A stretch of 64,000 nucleotides of DNA, taken from NCBI GenBank assembly GCA_000751295.2, contig CCMO02000001.1, forward strand, positions 3,125,352-3,189,351, in the 5' to 3' direction. Shown in pieces: positions 34,291 through 41,525 of this stretch (position 1 is its first letter; each line of letters starts with the position of its first letter). Position numbers and translations under genes: made by a program. The notes beneath the pieces are model-generated. The model had not been told where the DNA came from, ran no database searches, and worked only from the letters and a program-made list of their open reading frames with translations. This DNA is from a bacterium YEK0313. Its GTDB lineage: Bacteria; Pseudomonadota; Alphaproteobacteria; Rhizobiales; Phreatobacteraceae.

Positions 34291-35124
34291 ATGATCATGC
34301 AGACGATTACCGACCGTGACGCCTGGGCCATGAGCGGCTTCGTATTTCTGCTGGGCTGGCTGGCGCTGCTGGCAGTCGCGGGCGTCCTGTTCTGGCCGTT
34401 GGCCGGGCCCATCGCGGTGATCGGCATTCTGCTGGCCAGCGGCTTCACCGTGATCCAGCCGAACGAGGCGCGCGTCATCACCTTTTTCGGCCGCTATATG
34501 GGCACGCTGCGCCAGAGCGGCTTTCTCTACACCATTCCGTTCAGCAGCAAGACCGCCGTTCCGTTGAAGCTGATCAATTTCGCCACCAACGAGCTGAAGG
34601 TGAACGACCGCAACGGCAATCCGATCGAGATCGGCGCGGTGGTGGTCTGGCGGGTCGCCGATGCGGCGCAGGCGACGTTCAACGTCGACAATTATCGCAC
34701 CTTCGTCGCCAATCAGAGCGACATCGCGATCCGCACCCTGGCCGCGCACTATCCCTATGATTCCGAGACCGAGATTTCCCTGCGCGGCAATATCGACGAG
34801 ATCGCCGCCAAGCTGCAGGAAGCCCTGCAGGCCAAGCTGTCGGTCGCCGGCATCGTCATCGAGGAGACCCGTCTCAGCCACCTGGCCTATGCCGCGGAGA
34901 TCGCGGTCGCCATGCTCAAGCGCCAGCAGGCCGTCGCGATCTTCCAGGCCCGCCGCTACATGGTCGAGAACGCGCTCGCCATCATCGACGACGTCATCAA
35001 GCATTTCGACGGCAAGGAGACGCTGGCCATGTCCGACGACAAGAAGGCCGAGCTTGTATCGAGCCTGCTCGTCGTGATGACCTCGGACAAGGAAACGAGC
35101 CCGGTGCTCAGCATCGCCAAATAG
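34291..35124 (+). CDS. SPFH/band-7 domain membrane protein (stomatin-like), 277 aa
   Basis: Two N-terminal hydrophobic segments (about 14-32 and 34-52) precede a band-7 domain (VIQPNEARVITFFGRYMGTLRQSGFLYTIPF, then LKLINFATNELKVNDRNGNPIEIGAVVVWRV). The C-terminal helices (VAMLKRQQAVAIFQARRYMVENAL) are typical of oligomerising SPFH scaffolds. These proteins organise membrane microdomains or proteases. No NfeD partner is adjacent, unlike typical slipin operons. Start ATG 34291 after CGGAG. Confidence 0.9.
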   Translation: MIMQTITDRDAWAMSGFVFLLGWLALLAVAGVLFWPLAGPIAVIGILLASGFTVIQPNEARVITFFGRYMGTLRQSGFLYTIPFSSKTAVPLKLINFATNELKVNDRNGNPIEIGAVVVWRVADAAQATFNVDNYRTFVANQSDIAIRTLAAHYPYDSETEISLRGNIDEIAAKLQEALQAKLSVAGIVIEETRLSHLAYAAEIAVAMLKRQQAVAIFQARRYMVENALAIIDDVIKHFDGKETLAMSDDKKAELVSSLLVVMTSDKETSPVLSIAK

Positions 35125-35154
35125 GCGGGCAGGCGCTTGCCGCGATGCCGCTCT

Positions 35155-35193
35155 TCGCCCGATGCCCAGGTGGGGCACACCGGCATCGGGCGA
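35155..35193. terminator. Hairpin between convergent SPFH and DUF1810 genes
   Basis: TCGCCCGATGCC (35155-35166) pairs perfectly with GGCATCGGGCGA (35182-35193). The loop contains an inner GGTG/CACC stem (35169-35172 and 35178-35181). Position suggests a bidirectional terminator, although neither strand has a T-tract. Confidence 0.5.
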
Positions 35194-35197
35194 GGCC

Positions 35198-35632
35198 TCA
35201 GCGTTGCAGCAGGGCGATCGTCGCTTCGTCCGCTTCGCCGTCGAAATAGCGGTCGAGCGCCTGCTGGAACAATTGGCCGGCCGGACCGGCCGCCTGCCGG
35301 AAGAGGGTCATCGAGGACCTGAATTTCAGATCGTCGGGCGAACCGAATATGTCGTGCGCAGAGCGGCCTTCGACGCCGAGGACAGCTTCGGTGGCGCAGC
35401 GCAGGCGCTGCGCCAGGACCGGTTCGGTCAGATAGGCGCGCGCTTCCGCGAGCGATGCGAGACCGTAATGGTGCGCCGTCGGCGAGCGGCCGAGCCCGCG
35501 AAGCTGCGGGAAGACGAACCAGATCCAATGGCTGCGCTTGGCGCCTGCGCGCAGTTCGGCGAGCGCCGTGTCGAAGACGGGCTCCTGCGCGCTCCTGAAG
35601 CGCGCGAGATCGAAGGGATCCTCGGCGATCAT
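35198..35632 (-). CDS. DUF1810 domain protein, 144 aa
   Basis: Almost entirely one DUF1810 domain: DPFDLARFRSAQEPVFDTALAELRAGAKRSHWIWFVFPQL, then HYGLASLAEARAYL and a tail with FGSPDDLKFRSSMTLF. Soluble and cytoplasmic. The domain is widespread in proteobacteria with no settled function. I chose ATG 35632 (GGAG upstream); ATG 35659 is an alternative. Confidence 0.88.
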   Translation of the reverse strand: MIAEDPFDLARFRSAQEPVFDTALAELRAGAKRSHWIWFVFPQLRGLGRSPTAHHYGLASLAEARAYLTEPVLAQRLRCATEAVLGVEGRSAHDIFGSPDDLKFRSSMTLFRQAAGPAGQLFQQALDRYFDGEADEATIALLQR

Positions 35633-35786
35633 GTCCGGTCTCCGCTGCGCAACCGCCATTCGGCGCCGCGCCTTTCGTCCCTTGTTCGAGATGGTATGGT
35701 CCGCCGGCACGGGGAGCGCCGACGCTGCGGAACGCCTTCATCCGGTGCGCCATTGGACCATCTGAACGTGGGAATGCAAGGACGCC

Positions 35787-36596
35787 ATGCCCCAGCCGCT
35801 CACCCCCGACATCGTCGTGCCGGAAACCTTCGATGCCGCGACCGAGGCCGAACGGCGCACGGCCTTCCTCGCCGATTATCTCAAGACGTCGGGGGCTGGC
35901 GCCTATGTGCTGGGCATCAGCGGCGGCGTCGATTCGCTGACCGCCGGGCTGCTGGCCCAGACGGCCGTGAAGCGGCTGCGCGGGGAGGGCCGGGATGCCC
36001 GCTTCTTCGCGATGCGTCTGCCCTATGGCGTGCAGGCCGACGAGGCCGATGCCCAGAACTGCCTTGCGACCATCGCACCGGACCGCGTCGTGACGGTCGA
36101 CATCAAGCCGGCGGCCGATGCCATGATGGCCGAGCTGATGCGCAGCGCCGGCGACCTGGTGGACGCGGCCCGGGTCGATTTCCATCACGGCAACATCAAG
36201 GCGCGCCAGCGCATGATCGCCCAGTTCGGCCTGGCCGGGGCAGTGCGCGGCATCGTCATCGGCACCGACCACGCCGCCGAGGCGGTCATGGGCTTCTTCA
36301 CCAAGTTCGGCGACGGCGCCGCCGACCTCCTGCCGCTCGCCGGGCTCAACAAGCGCCGCGTGCGGGCGCTTGCCGCCCATCTCGGCGCGCCGCGCGAGCT
36401 GGTGTTCAAGGTGCCGACCGCCGACCTCGAAACCAACGCGCCGCTGAAGCCTGACGAGGAAGCCTATGGCGTGACCTACGAGGAGATCGACGATTTCCTC
36501 GAGGGCAAGCCGGTGAGCGAGACCGCCCGCGCACGCATCCTCCAGACCTATCGCGCCAGCGCCCACAAGCGCAGCCTGCCGGTGAGTGGGGAATAG
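35787..36596 (+). CDS. nadE: NAD synthase, ammonia-dependent type, 269 aa
   Basis: Final step of NAD synthesis: amidation of deamido-NAD with ATP and ammonia. It has the PP-loop ATPase motif GISGGVDS near residue 44, RMIAQFGLAGAVRGIVIGTDHAAEAVMGFFTKFGDGAADLLPL, and NKRRVRALAAHLGAP. There is no N-terminal nitrilase-like glutaminase domain, so it depends on free ammonia. Its stop lies in a GAATAGCGA heptad repeat mirrored at the end of lipB. Confidence 0.95.
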   Translation: MPQPLTPDIVVPETFDAATEAERRTAFLADYLKTSGAGAYVLGISGGVDSLTAGLLAQTAVKRLRGEGRDARFFAMRLPYGVQADEADAQNCLATIAPDRVVTVDIKPAADAMMAELMRSAGDLVDAARVDFHHGNIKARQRMIAQFGLAGAVRGIVIGTDHAAEAVMGFFTKFGDGAADLLPLAGLNKRRVRALAAHLGAPRELVFKVPTADLETNAPLKPDEEAYGVTYEEIDDFLEGKPVSETARARILQTYRASAHKRSLPVSGE

Positions 36597-36665
36597 CGAA
36601 TGGCGAACAGCGAAGAGGGGCAGGGGTGAGGCGCCGCCGGACGCTTCATGCCCTGCTCGCTATTC
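36591..36665. repeat. Heptad AGCGAAT repeats at the nadE/lipB convergent junction
   Basis: TAGCGAA, TGGCGAA and CAGCGAA are tandem at 36594-36614, and an inverted GAATAGCGA (as TCGCTATTC, 36657-36665) holds the lipB stop. GAATAGCGA at 36591-36599 holds the nadE stop, so both convergent genes end in the same repeat word. Confidence 0.6.
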
Positions 36666-37370
36666 GCTGCCCGCCACCGGCCCGAACTGCGCGATGAAGG
36701 TCTTCTTCAGCACCATGTCGACCTCTTCCATGGTCACCGGCAGGCCGAGGTCGACGAGACTGGTCACGCCGTAGCGCGGATCCTCGATGCCGCAGGCGAC
36801 GATGCCGCCGAAATGGTCCAGCTCCGGCTCGACGTTCAGGGAAATGCCGTGCAGCGTCACCCAGCGGCGCACCCGGATGCCGATGGCGGCGATCTTGTCC
36901 TCGTAGCCTTGGCCCTTGTCGGGCCTGCGCACCCAGACCCCGACGCGGTCCTCGCGCCGCTCGCCGCGAATGTTGAAGGCGGCGAGCGTCGCGATGATCC
37001 AGGCTTCCAGCGCGGCGACGAAGACGCGCAGGTCGCGCTTGCGCCGGTTGAGGTCGAGCATGACATAGGCGACCCGCTGGCCGGGGCCGTGGTAGGTCAT
37101 CTGGCCGCCGCGCCCGGCTTCGAAGACCGGAAAGCGCGCGTCGATCACGCCGCGGCCGCGGGCGCTGGTGCCGGCCGTATAGAGCGGGGGATGTTCGAGG
37201 AGCCAGACGCGCTCCGCGCCGCGGCCTTCGGCGATCGCCTGGACCTGGCTCTCCATGCCGGCCAGCGCCTCGCCATAGGCGACCTGCCGCGGCGCGATCA
37301 GCCATTCAACCGGCGCGGCCGCTCCTTGGGGATGGAGCGTGTCGACCAGATCCTCGCGCGTATTTACCAC
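36660..37370 (-). CDS. lipB: Lipoyl(octanoyl) transferase, 236 aa
   Basis: Moves octanoyl from acyl carrier protein to lipoyl domains of 2-oxoacid dehydrogenases. Motifs are GRGGQMTYHGPGQRVAYVMLDL, catalytic Lys159 in YEDKIAAIGIRVRRW, WVTLHGISLNV, and catalytic Cys193 in GGIVACGIED. The start appears to be GTG 37370, since the first in-frame ATG lies inside the conserved domain. It is divergent from the FliN-like gene 51 bp away. Confidence 0.95.
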   Translation of the reverse strand: MVNTREDLVDTLHPQGAAAPVEWLIAPRQVAYGEALAGMESQVQAIAEGRGAERVWLLEHPPLYTAGTSARGRGVIDARFPVFEAGRGGQMTYHGPGQRVAYVMLDLNRRKRDLRVFVAALEAWIIATLAAFNIRGERREDRVGVWVRRPDKGQGYEDKIAAIGIRVRRWVTLHGISLNVEPELDHFGGIVACGIEDPRYGVTSLVDLGLPVTMEEVDMVLKKTFIAQFGPVAGSE

Positions 37371-37421
37371 TCGTTCACCATGTTCGTGGTCTCTTCAGCT
37401 CCACTTAAGACCGGTGCATTC

Positions 37422-37664
37422 ATGGCGCAAATCGAAACCGTCCCGCTCGACATATCCGTGGTGCTCGGAACGACCAAAATGCCGATCCATCAGATGTTGC
37501 GCATGGCGCGCGGAGCCATCATCGAGCTCGACGCCACCGAGGACGACGAGGTCCAGATCCTGGCCAACGACATGCCGATCGCACGCGGGCAGGTGGTGAT
37601 CAACGGCAATCGCATCGGCGTCCAGATCACGGAAATGCTGCCCCGGCCGGTCGACCTGCGCTGA
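37422..37664 (+). CDS. FliN-like (SpoA domain) flagellar motor switch protein, 80 aa
   Basis: Consists of a single SpoA domain: PLDISVVLGTTKMPIHQMLRMARGAIIEL, then ANDMPIARGQVVINGNRIGVQITEML, matching the C-terminal domain of FliN and type III secretion C-ring proteins. Full FliN is longer, and no other flagellar gene lies nearby, so this is an orphan. It could be a motor-switch part encoded apart from the main cluster, or a stand-alone SpoA module. Confidence 0.85.
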   Translation: MAQIETVPLDISVVLGTTKMPIHQMLRMARGAIIELDATEDDEVQILANDMPIARGQVVINGNRIGVQITEMLPRPVDLR

Positions 37665-37674
37665 TCCTGCAAAG

Positions 37675-38154
37675 TCAGCCTTCGGACAGCTCGCCATAGC
37701 CGAGCCGGTCGAGCGCGCCCTGCAGGATGAAGGCGGCAGCCATCTTGTCGACCAGCTCGGCGCGGCGCGCGCGCGAGGCGTCGGCCTCGATCAGCGTGCG
37801 CGTCACGGCCGCGGTCGACAGCCGCTCGTCCCAGAAGACGACAGGCAGGGCGGTCTTCGGCATCAGGTTGCGCACGAAGGCCCGGGTCGACTGGGCGCGC
37901 GGCCCTTCGCTGCCGTCCATGTTTTTCGGCAGGCCGACGACGAGCGCGCCGACATCGTGCCGGGCCGCGAGGTCGAGAAGGGCGGCCACATCCGGCGTGA
38001 ACTTCACGCGCCGGATCGTCTCCAGCGGGGTCGCGATCGTCCAGTTCACGTCCGAAAGGGCGAGCCCGATCGTCTTGGTGCCGAGGTCGATGCCCATGGC
38101 GCGCCGGCCCTTGGCGACATGAGCGCGGATATCGGCAAGTTCGACGATCGCCAT
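37675..38154 (-). CDS. ruvX: Putative Holliday junction resolvase / pre-16S rRNA nuclease YqgF, 159 aa
   Basis: RNase H-like fold with AMGIDLGTKTIGLALSD at the N terminus, VVGLPKNMDGSEGPRAQ in the middle and WDERLSTAAVTRTLIEADASRARRAELVDKMAAAFILQ at the C terminus. Linked in E. coli to processing of 16S rRNA 5' ends. Standard length, acidic residues retained. It converges tail-to-tail with the FliN-like gene. Confidence 0.94.
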   Translation of the reverse strand: MAIVELADIRAHVAKGRRAMGIDLGTKTIGLALSDVNWTIATPLETIRRVKFTPDVAALLDLAARHDVGALVVGLPKNMDGSEGPRAQSTRAFVRNLMPKTALPVVFWDERLSTAAVTRTLIEADASRARRAELVDKMAAAFILQGALDRLGYGELSEG

Positions 38155-38246
38155 GCAGCTTTTCCTCCCCGGCGCGTTGAGCCCTCAGGCGCGGCCTCTA
38201 TACTGCTTCGAGGGCGCGAAGTCCTGTTTGCATGAGGAGATGCACG

Positions 38247-38945
38247 ATGAAGCTCACCTGGTTCGGCCATTCCGCCTTTCGCCTGGAATTCGGCAAGTCG
38301 ATCGTGCTCATCGACCCGTTCCTGACCGGCAATCCCTCGTTCACCGGCAATCGCGCCGAGGCGATCGCCGGCGCGACCCATGTGCTGATCACCCATGGCC
38401 ATTCCGACCATGTCGGCGATGCCGTCGAGATCGCCGCCGAGACCGGCGCAAAGGTCGTCACCAATTACGATCTGTGCATGGTGCTGGCCGCCAAGGGCCT
38501 GAAATCCTTCGATCCCATGAACTGCGGCGGCACCACCGATCAGGGCGAGTTCACGGTCTCGCTGACCAACGCGCTGCATTCGTCCTGCGACTTCCATGAC
38601 GGCGTCAGCCATGCGCTCGGCAATCCCAACGGCATGGTGATCAAGGTGAAGGGCGGCGCCCATCTCTATGCGATGGGCGACACCGACATGATGCCGGACA
38701 TGGCGCTGATCGCGGAATATCACCGGCCGAACCTCGCCCTCGTGCCGGTCGGCGACCGTTTCACCATGGGCGGCGATGCGGCGGCCTTCGCATGCCGCAA
38801 GTTTTTCGATTTCGACACGGTCGTGCCCTGCCACTACGGCACGTTTCCGATCATCGACGCGACCGCCGAGAAGTTCGTCAGCGGCATGAGCGGCGTGCGC
38901 ACCAAGGTGGCTGTGCCGAAGCCGGGCGAAACCATTACGCTCTGA
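38247..38945 (+). CDS. UPF0173 metal-dependent hydrolase (metallo-beta-lactamase fold), 232 aa
   Basis: Conserved single-domain MBL protein. Metal ligands are in LITHGHSDHVGD (His50, His52, Asp54, His55), YAMGDTDMM and VPCHYGTFP. Begins KLTWFGHSAFRLE. A GAGGAG site (38234-38239) precedes ATG 38247. The family is widely distributed; no substrate is established. It is divergent from ruvX. Confidence 0.92.
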   Translation: MKLTWFGHSAFRLEFGKSIVLIDPFLTGNPSFTGNRAEAIAGATHVLITHGHSDHVGDAVEIAAETGAKVVTNYDLCMVLAAKGLKSFDPMNCGGTTDQGEFTVSLTNALHSSCDFHDGVSHALGNPNGMVIKVKGGAHLYAMGDTDMMPDMALIAEYHRPNLALVPVGDRFTMGGDAAAFACRKFFDFDTVVPCHYGTFPIIDATAEKFVSGMSGVRTKVAVPKPGETITL

Positions 38946-39001
38946 GCTCTCAAAAGGTCGGGCTGTGCTGATCTCGACCGACACGACAGGTCCGCCCAGT
39001 T

Positions 39002-39013
39002 GTTACATGTAAC
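39002..39013. promoter_or_regulatory. Palindromic operator of the antitoxin gene
   Basis: GTTACATGTAAC is a perfect 12-bp palindrome just before the ribosome site (GGAGGG, 39018-39023) of the antitoxin. Type II antitoxins repress their own promoters at such sites. Confidence 0.6.
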
Positions 39014-39033
39014 GTTTGGAGGGCGGTAAGCTC

Positions 39034-39276
39034 GTGCCGGCATCCATCAATCAGAGGGTACGCAAGCGTCGCGACGCGCTGCGTGCCGCCGGTCTGCGGC
39101 CGGTGCAAATCTGGGTTCCGGATACGCGCCGGCCCGGCTTCGCGGAAGAATGTCGGCGACAGTCGATGATCGTTGCTTCCGCGGATGCTGAAGACCACGG
39201 CCTGGGCGGTTTTCTCGATGCTGCATTGTCCGATCTCGCTGACAGGGACGAGCGGTCAAGCGTGGCGATCTCGTGA
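39034..39276 (+). CDS. MazE-type antitoxin (DUF3018 family), 80 aa
   Basis: A basic N-terminal region (INQRVRKRRDALRAAGLRPVQIWVPDTRRPGFAEECRRQ) matches DUF3018 antitoxins paired with MazF/PemK toxins. The acidic C-terminal part (ADAEDHGLGGFLDAALSDLADRDE) is the expected toxin-binding tail. Best start is GTG 39034 with GGAGGG 10 bases upstream; a TTG at 39016 is less likely. It overlaps the remains of the toxin gene. The antitoxin frame is complete. Confidence 0.85.
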   Translation: MPASINQRVRKRRDALRAAGLRPVQIWVPDTRRPGFAEECRRQSMIVASADAEDHGLGGFLDAALSDLADRDERSSVAIS

Positions 39277-39573
39277 CCGTCGCCATGCCCGGCGACTTTG
39301 GCCGGCCTCGGCCGGTGCTCGTCATTCAGGCCGATCAATTCGCGGAAACCGGCACGGTTACGGTCGTCTTGCTGTCCGGAACGCTCGTCGACGCACCTTT
39401 GATCAGGCTGACTGTCCAGCCGACCTAATGACCTGCACAAACCGTCGCAGGTCATGATCGACCAGGTGATGTCGGTGAAGCGAGATCGGCTTGGCCCATC
39501 ATTCGGCCGTCTGGATGACGAGAGCCTTCTTTCCGTCAGACGGTCCCTGGCAGTCTTCCTCGGCCTTGCCTGA
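39255..39573 (+). pseudogene. MazF/PemK-type toxin, frameshifted
   Basis: The N-terminal half (KRGDLVTVAMPGDFG, RPVLVIQAD, VTVVLLSGTLVDAPLIRLTV) runs to a TAA at 39426. The C-terminal half (HKPSQVMIDQVMSVKRDRLG, SFGRLDDESLLSVRRSLAVF) continues in the next frame from about 39424 to the stop at 39571-39573. One indel near 39420-39426 separates them. At the place where the family starts (before KRGDL) the codon is GTC (39255), not a start; the nearest in-frame start is GTG 39273. So this is a recently inactivated toxin beside an intact antitoxin. Confidence 0.88.
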
Positions 39574-39614
39574 CGGTCCGGTCGCTACATCGGTTTCAAC
39601 GATGAGTTTTTTTC

Positions 39615-40247
39615 TCAGGCCCTGAACCCACGCACCATGGTCATGAACCGGACCTGCTCGGTGGCATCGTCCTTGAACAGGCCGGTAAAGCCGGTCGTCA
39701 CGGTGGAAACGCCCTGTTTCTGGATGCCGCGCATGGCCATGCACATATGCTCGGCCTCGATCAGCACCGCGAGGCCGCGCGGCTTGAGGCTCGCCTCGAT
39801 GGCGCCGACGATCTCCGCTGTGAGATTTTCCTGGGTCTGCAGGCGGCGGGCATAGATGTCGACGACGCGGGCGAGCTTCGAGAGACCGACGACGCCCTCG
39901 CGGGGATAGTAGGCGATATGCGCCTTGCCCATGATCGGCACGATATGGTGTTCGCAATGGGAGAAGAACGGGATGTCGCGCACCAGCACGACGTCGCCAT
40001 AGCCGCCAACCTCCTCGAACACCGTGCCGAGCTCCTCGGCCGCCGAGAGATGGTAGCCGCGGAACAGGTCGTCCCAGGCTTTCACCATGCGCCGGGGCGT
40101 GTCGACGAGACCTTCGCGACCGGGATCATCGCCGACCCATTCGATCAGCGTGCGAACAGCGGCCTCGGCCTCCTCGCGCGTCGGCCGGCGGCGGCGTCTG
40201 GCCTCGGGTCCCTTGTGAACGGGCAGGGTCGAGACGGCGGCATCCAT
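39615..40247 (-). CDS. folE: GTP cyclohydrolase I, 210 aa
   Basis: First step of tetrahydrofolate synthesis, GTP to dihydroneopterin triphosphate. It has DTPRRMVKAWDDLFRGY, the zinc site FFSHCEHHIVPIMGKAHIAY, KLARVVDIYARRLQTQENLTAEI, and the second zinc Cys in EAEHMCMAMRGIQKQGVSTVTT. Start ATG 40247 (MDAAVSTLP). It is divergent from the NifU-like gene. Confidence 0.96.
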   Translation of the reverse strand: MDAAVSTLPVHKGPEARRRRRPTREEAEAAVRTLIEWVGDDPGREGLVDTPRRMVKAWDDLFRGYHLSAAEELGTVFEEVGGYGDVVLVRDIPFFSHCEHHIVPIMGKAHIAYYPREGVVGLSKLARVVDIYARRLQTQENLTAEIVGAIEASLKPRGLAVLIEAEHMCMAMRGIQKQGVSTVTTGFTGLFKDDATEQVRFMTMVRGFRA

Positions 40248-40438
40248 GGCTTGAGCTCCGTAAAGGACGTTCCCGACGGCTTGTTGTCTTCGGCGAAAAG
40301 GGGCGAGCCCTGGGGCAGGAGGGCGAAGGTCGAAGGCGGACGAAATGCATGCCCGATGCGCCGGTGCAACGCCCTGCCTTGGCGCGGGGTTCCATCGCTG
40401 CACGCGAGGCATATATGATGGGGGCATCTGAACGGCCC

Positions 40439-40454
40439 ATGAACGCTTGTTCAT
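40439..40454. promoter_or_regulatory. Palindrome ATGAACGCTTGTTCAT
   Basis: Perfect 6-bp arms around GCTT, 25 bp before the NifU-like GTG start and in the folE divergent region. It is nearly the same word as at 30753-30767. Confidence 0.45.
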
Positions 40455-40478
40455 CTTGCGTCCCGGGGAAATCGCACC

Positions 40479-40928
40479 GTGATCAATGACATCTACAACC
40501 GGCGCATCCTGGAGCTGGCCGCGGACATTCCCCGGCTCGGCCGGCTCGCCGCACCCCAGGCCTCGGCGACCGCCCACTCGAAACTGTGCGGCTCGACGGT
40601 AACGGTCGACCTCGTCATGGAGGGCGATCGGGTGACCGATTTCGCGCATGACGTGAAGGCCTGCGCACTCGGCCAGGCCTCCTCCTCGATCATGGCCCGC
40701 CATGTCGTCGGCGCAACCGCTGCCGAGCTGCGGCAGCTGCGCGAGGATGTCCGGCGCATGCTGAAGGACAATGGCGCGCCGCCCGGCGGACGCTGGTCCG
40801 ATGTCGCGGTGCTGGAGCCGGTGCGCGACTACAAGGCGCGCCACGCCTCGACCCTGCTCACCTTCGACGCTGTCGTCGAGGCGATCGGCAGGATCGAGGC
40901 CGCGCGTGCGCCGGCCGCCGCCGAATAG
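40479..40928 (+). CDS. NifU/IscU-like Fe-S scaffold protein with reduced cysteine set, 149 aa
   Basis: The IscU/NifU N-terminal fold is clear: MINDIYNRRILELAADIPRLG, KLCGSTVTVDLVMEGDRVTDFAHDVKACALGQASSSIMARHVVG. The first two scaffold cysteines are present. The Asp after the first Cys (CGD in IscU) is Ser, and the third ligand region reads KARHASTLLTF with His but no Cys. So it may bind clusters weakly or use other ligands. Start GTG 40479. It is alone, not in an isc/suf operon. Confidence 0.88.
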   Translation: MINDIYNRRILELAADIPRLGRLAAPQASATAHSKLCGSTVTVDLVMEGDRVTDFAHDVKACALGQASSSIMARHVVGATAAELRQLREDVRRMLKDNGAPPGGRWSDVAVLEPVRDYKARHASTLLTFDAVVEAIGRIEAARAPAAAE

Positions 40929-41057
40929 GCCAGTTTACCGGAAGATCGAAACGCTTTCTGATGCCCGAAGACACGCCGCGGCAATATCGGCGCGGCATGC
41001 CGGCTTTTGCCGGTCGATCGGCAGAATGTCCTGTTTCGTTGATTTTGGAGCTTTTTG

Positions 41058-41444
41058 ATGATGCGCCTGACCTTTGCCGCTGCCTGCGCCCTCGGTTTTC
41101 TGGCGCTGCCGCATTCCGCTTCTGCCCAGGGCAATGCGCGCTTTCCCCAGCAGATGCATGGCTACTGGCGGCTCAATGTCGACCGCTGCACCCGGCCGGC
41201 CCAGGGCTTCGAGGCCGATGCCATGCTGGTGACGGCGCGCGAGATGCGCGGGCCGGAGGTCGACCGCAAGCCGCTGTCGATCCGTCAGGCTTCGCGCGAG
41301 CCGCTGAGCTGGGATGCCCGCGTGACGGAAAGCGTCGGCGGCACCCGCAACCTGCGCTTCGTCATCAGCGAGCGGGGTGGCGCCATGCGGCTGATCGTCA
41401 TCTACGGCCGGGACAACAGCGAGATCTTCACCCTGTGCGAGTAG
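41058..41444 (+). CDS. Small secreted protein, 128 aa
   Basis: A signal peptide (MMRLTFAAACALGFLALPHS, cleavage near ASAQ) precedes a compact domain with Cys at about residues 44 and 127, HGYWRLNVDRCTRP and WDARVTESVGGTRNLRFVISERG. GGAG lies 7 bases before ATG 41058. No family recognised; two cysteines at opposite ends could form a disulfide. Probably periplasmic. Confidence 0.72.
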   Translation: MMRLTFAAACALGFLALPHSASAQGNARFPQQMHGYWRLNVDRCTRPAQGFEADAMLVTAREMRGPEVDRKPLSIRQASREPLSWDARVTESVGGTRNLRFVISERGGAMRLIVIYGRDNSEIFTLCE

Positions 41445-41525
41445 CGCAGCGCTTTGATGCCTTCTGCATGACGAGAGGACCGAGGCCGGCCGCTGCGCAG
41501 GCCGTCGGCTCCATCTGATCAGGCG

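Noticed and set aside
11471..37407. The 12-mer AGCTCCACTTAA occurs before maeB (11471-11482) and before the FliN-like gene (about 37397).
   Set aside because: A given pair of 12-mers is expected by chance many times in 64 kb, and the contexts are not otherwise alike.
39273..39428. A short toxin read from GTG 39273 to TAA 39426 as a functional mini-MazF.
   Set aside because: It lacks the C-terminal half of the fold, which is present in the next frame, so a broken gene is the simpler reading.
40439..40454. LexA (SOS) box before the NifU-like gene.
   Set aside because: The GAAC and GTTC halves are 4 bp apart, whereas alphaproteobacterial LexA sites have 7.
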